16,293 nucleotides of DNA from positions 28,768 through 45,060 of the forward strand of contig MU657171.1 in the NCBI GenBank assembly GCA_026770575.1. Direction: 5' to 3'. A model generated the notes under the pieces. It made no database searches. It was not told the DNA's origin and saw only the letters and a program-made list of their open reading frames with translations. The position numbers were made by a program, and so were the translations under genes. Numbering within the stretch: position 1 is the first letter of the stretch; each line of letters begins with the position of its first letter. Source of the stretch: Pelagophyceae sp. CCMP2097 (taxonomy: Eukaryota; Sar; Pelagophyceae). Positions 16,093 to 16,293 of the stretch are shown here, piece by piece.

Positions 16093-16293
16093 AGCCCGAC
16101 ACCTTGGGTCGAGCCGGACATGTCCAGCCACTCAAAGTCTTCTCAAGCGTGCTGTGGAGGTTCGGAAATGAGCGGCATTTTCATGTTGAACCCCCTTGTA
16201 ATGTCTTGCATGAGGTCGCGAGTTCGAGCCCGCTCGTTCACGTTTCTACTCCGCTTGGCATGCGAATTTGGCTGCTCGTGCTGTACACGCGTC

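Larger units (their letters stand above)
15345..16293. other. Right-end intergenic stretch, AT-richer, no firm gene
   Basis: About 950 bp carry no recognisable protein family. The base composition drops sharply in GC after about 15440. It includes the acyltransferase promoter, a TATA-like box with a 70-codon frame and AATAAA (15559-15801), a 14-bp direct repeat (15853-15887), a structured inverted-repeat region (15937-16092) and a tRNA T-arm-like fragment (16218-16233). Confidence 0.65.

Noticed and set aside
15927..16121. Minus-strand 64-codon frame in the right-end region.
   Set aside because: It spans the inverted repeat and hairpins, has no family match, and composition gives no coding signal.
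1..16293. CRISPR array, rRNA, phage or insertion-sequence genes.
   Set aside because: No regularly spaced repeats, conserved rRNA segments or transposase/integrase motifs were seen; the gene set is nuclear eukaryotic.

Overview
The window looks like compact, GC-rich nuclear DNA from a photosynthetic eukaryote, most likely an alga with a secondary red-type plastid (a pelagophyte-like stramenopile fits best; a haptophyte cannot be excluded). Three things point there. Gene families are eukaryotic (importin-5, TEY MAP kinase, TXNDC9, RanBP2 zinc finger with SAM). Fifteen very short GT-AG or GC-AG introns (41-152 nt) can be placed by reading frame and homology. A SufE-BolA protein starts with a signal peptide followed by a Phe-led transit-like stretch (Cys-Ala-Gly then Phe-Ser-Pro), the bipartite plastid-import signature of such algae. 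No bacterial operon, rRNA, intact tRNA, CRISPR array or transposase gene is seen.

Eight protein genes are supported, in a strikingly alternating order. From left to right: importin-5-like karyopherin (-, 5 exons); SGNH/GDSL hydrolase (+, with a frame break); MAP kinase (-, 6 exons including a 24-nt microexon); TXNDC9-like thioredoxin-fold protein (+, 1 exon); a multidomain zinc-finger/UIM-like/SAM protein (+, 2 exons); plastid SufE-BolA fusion (-, 5 exons); secreted cysteine-rich GCC2/GCC3-type protein (+, 2 exons); acyltransferase-3 membrane protein (-, 1 exon). Three divergent pairs share 206-296 bp promoter gaps and three convergent pairs have 3' gaps of 51-250 bp. In every spliced gene the proposed exons sum to a multiple of three and restore family motifs at the junctions.

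The genes do not form one pathway. They cover nuclear import (importin), signalling (MAPK), cytosolic folding of actin/tubulin by the CCT chaperonin (TXNDC9), probable ubiquitin/protein-interaction scaffolding (the SAM protein), plastid Fe-S cluster assembly (SufE-BolA), and secreted or membrane functions (SGNH, Cys-rich, acyltransferase). Neighbours probably share promoters rather than a common task.

Gene-poor stretches are the left edge (1-574) and the right end (15345-16293). Both are less GC-rich and carry short direct repeats, palindrome chains and inverted repeats. Points worth a second look are an unusual 5' splice-site consensus (C at +4 in 12 of 15 introns), runs of adjacent palindromes in intergenic DNA, two interleaved inverted repeats that could form mutually exclusive hairpins just upstream of the SAM gene, twin hairpins after TXNDC9, and a 12-bp inverted repeat enclosing 87 nt near the right end.
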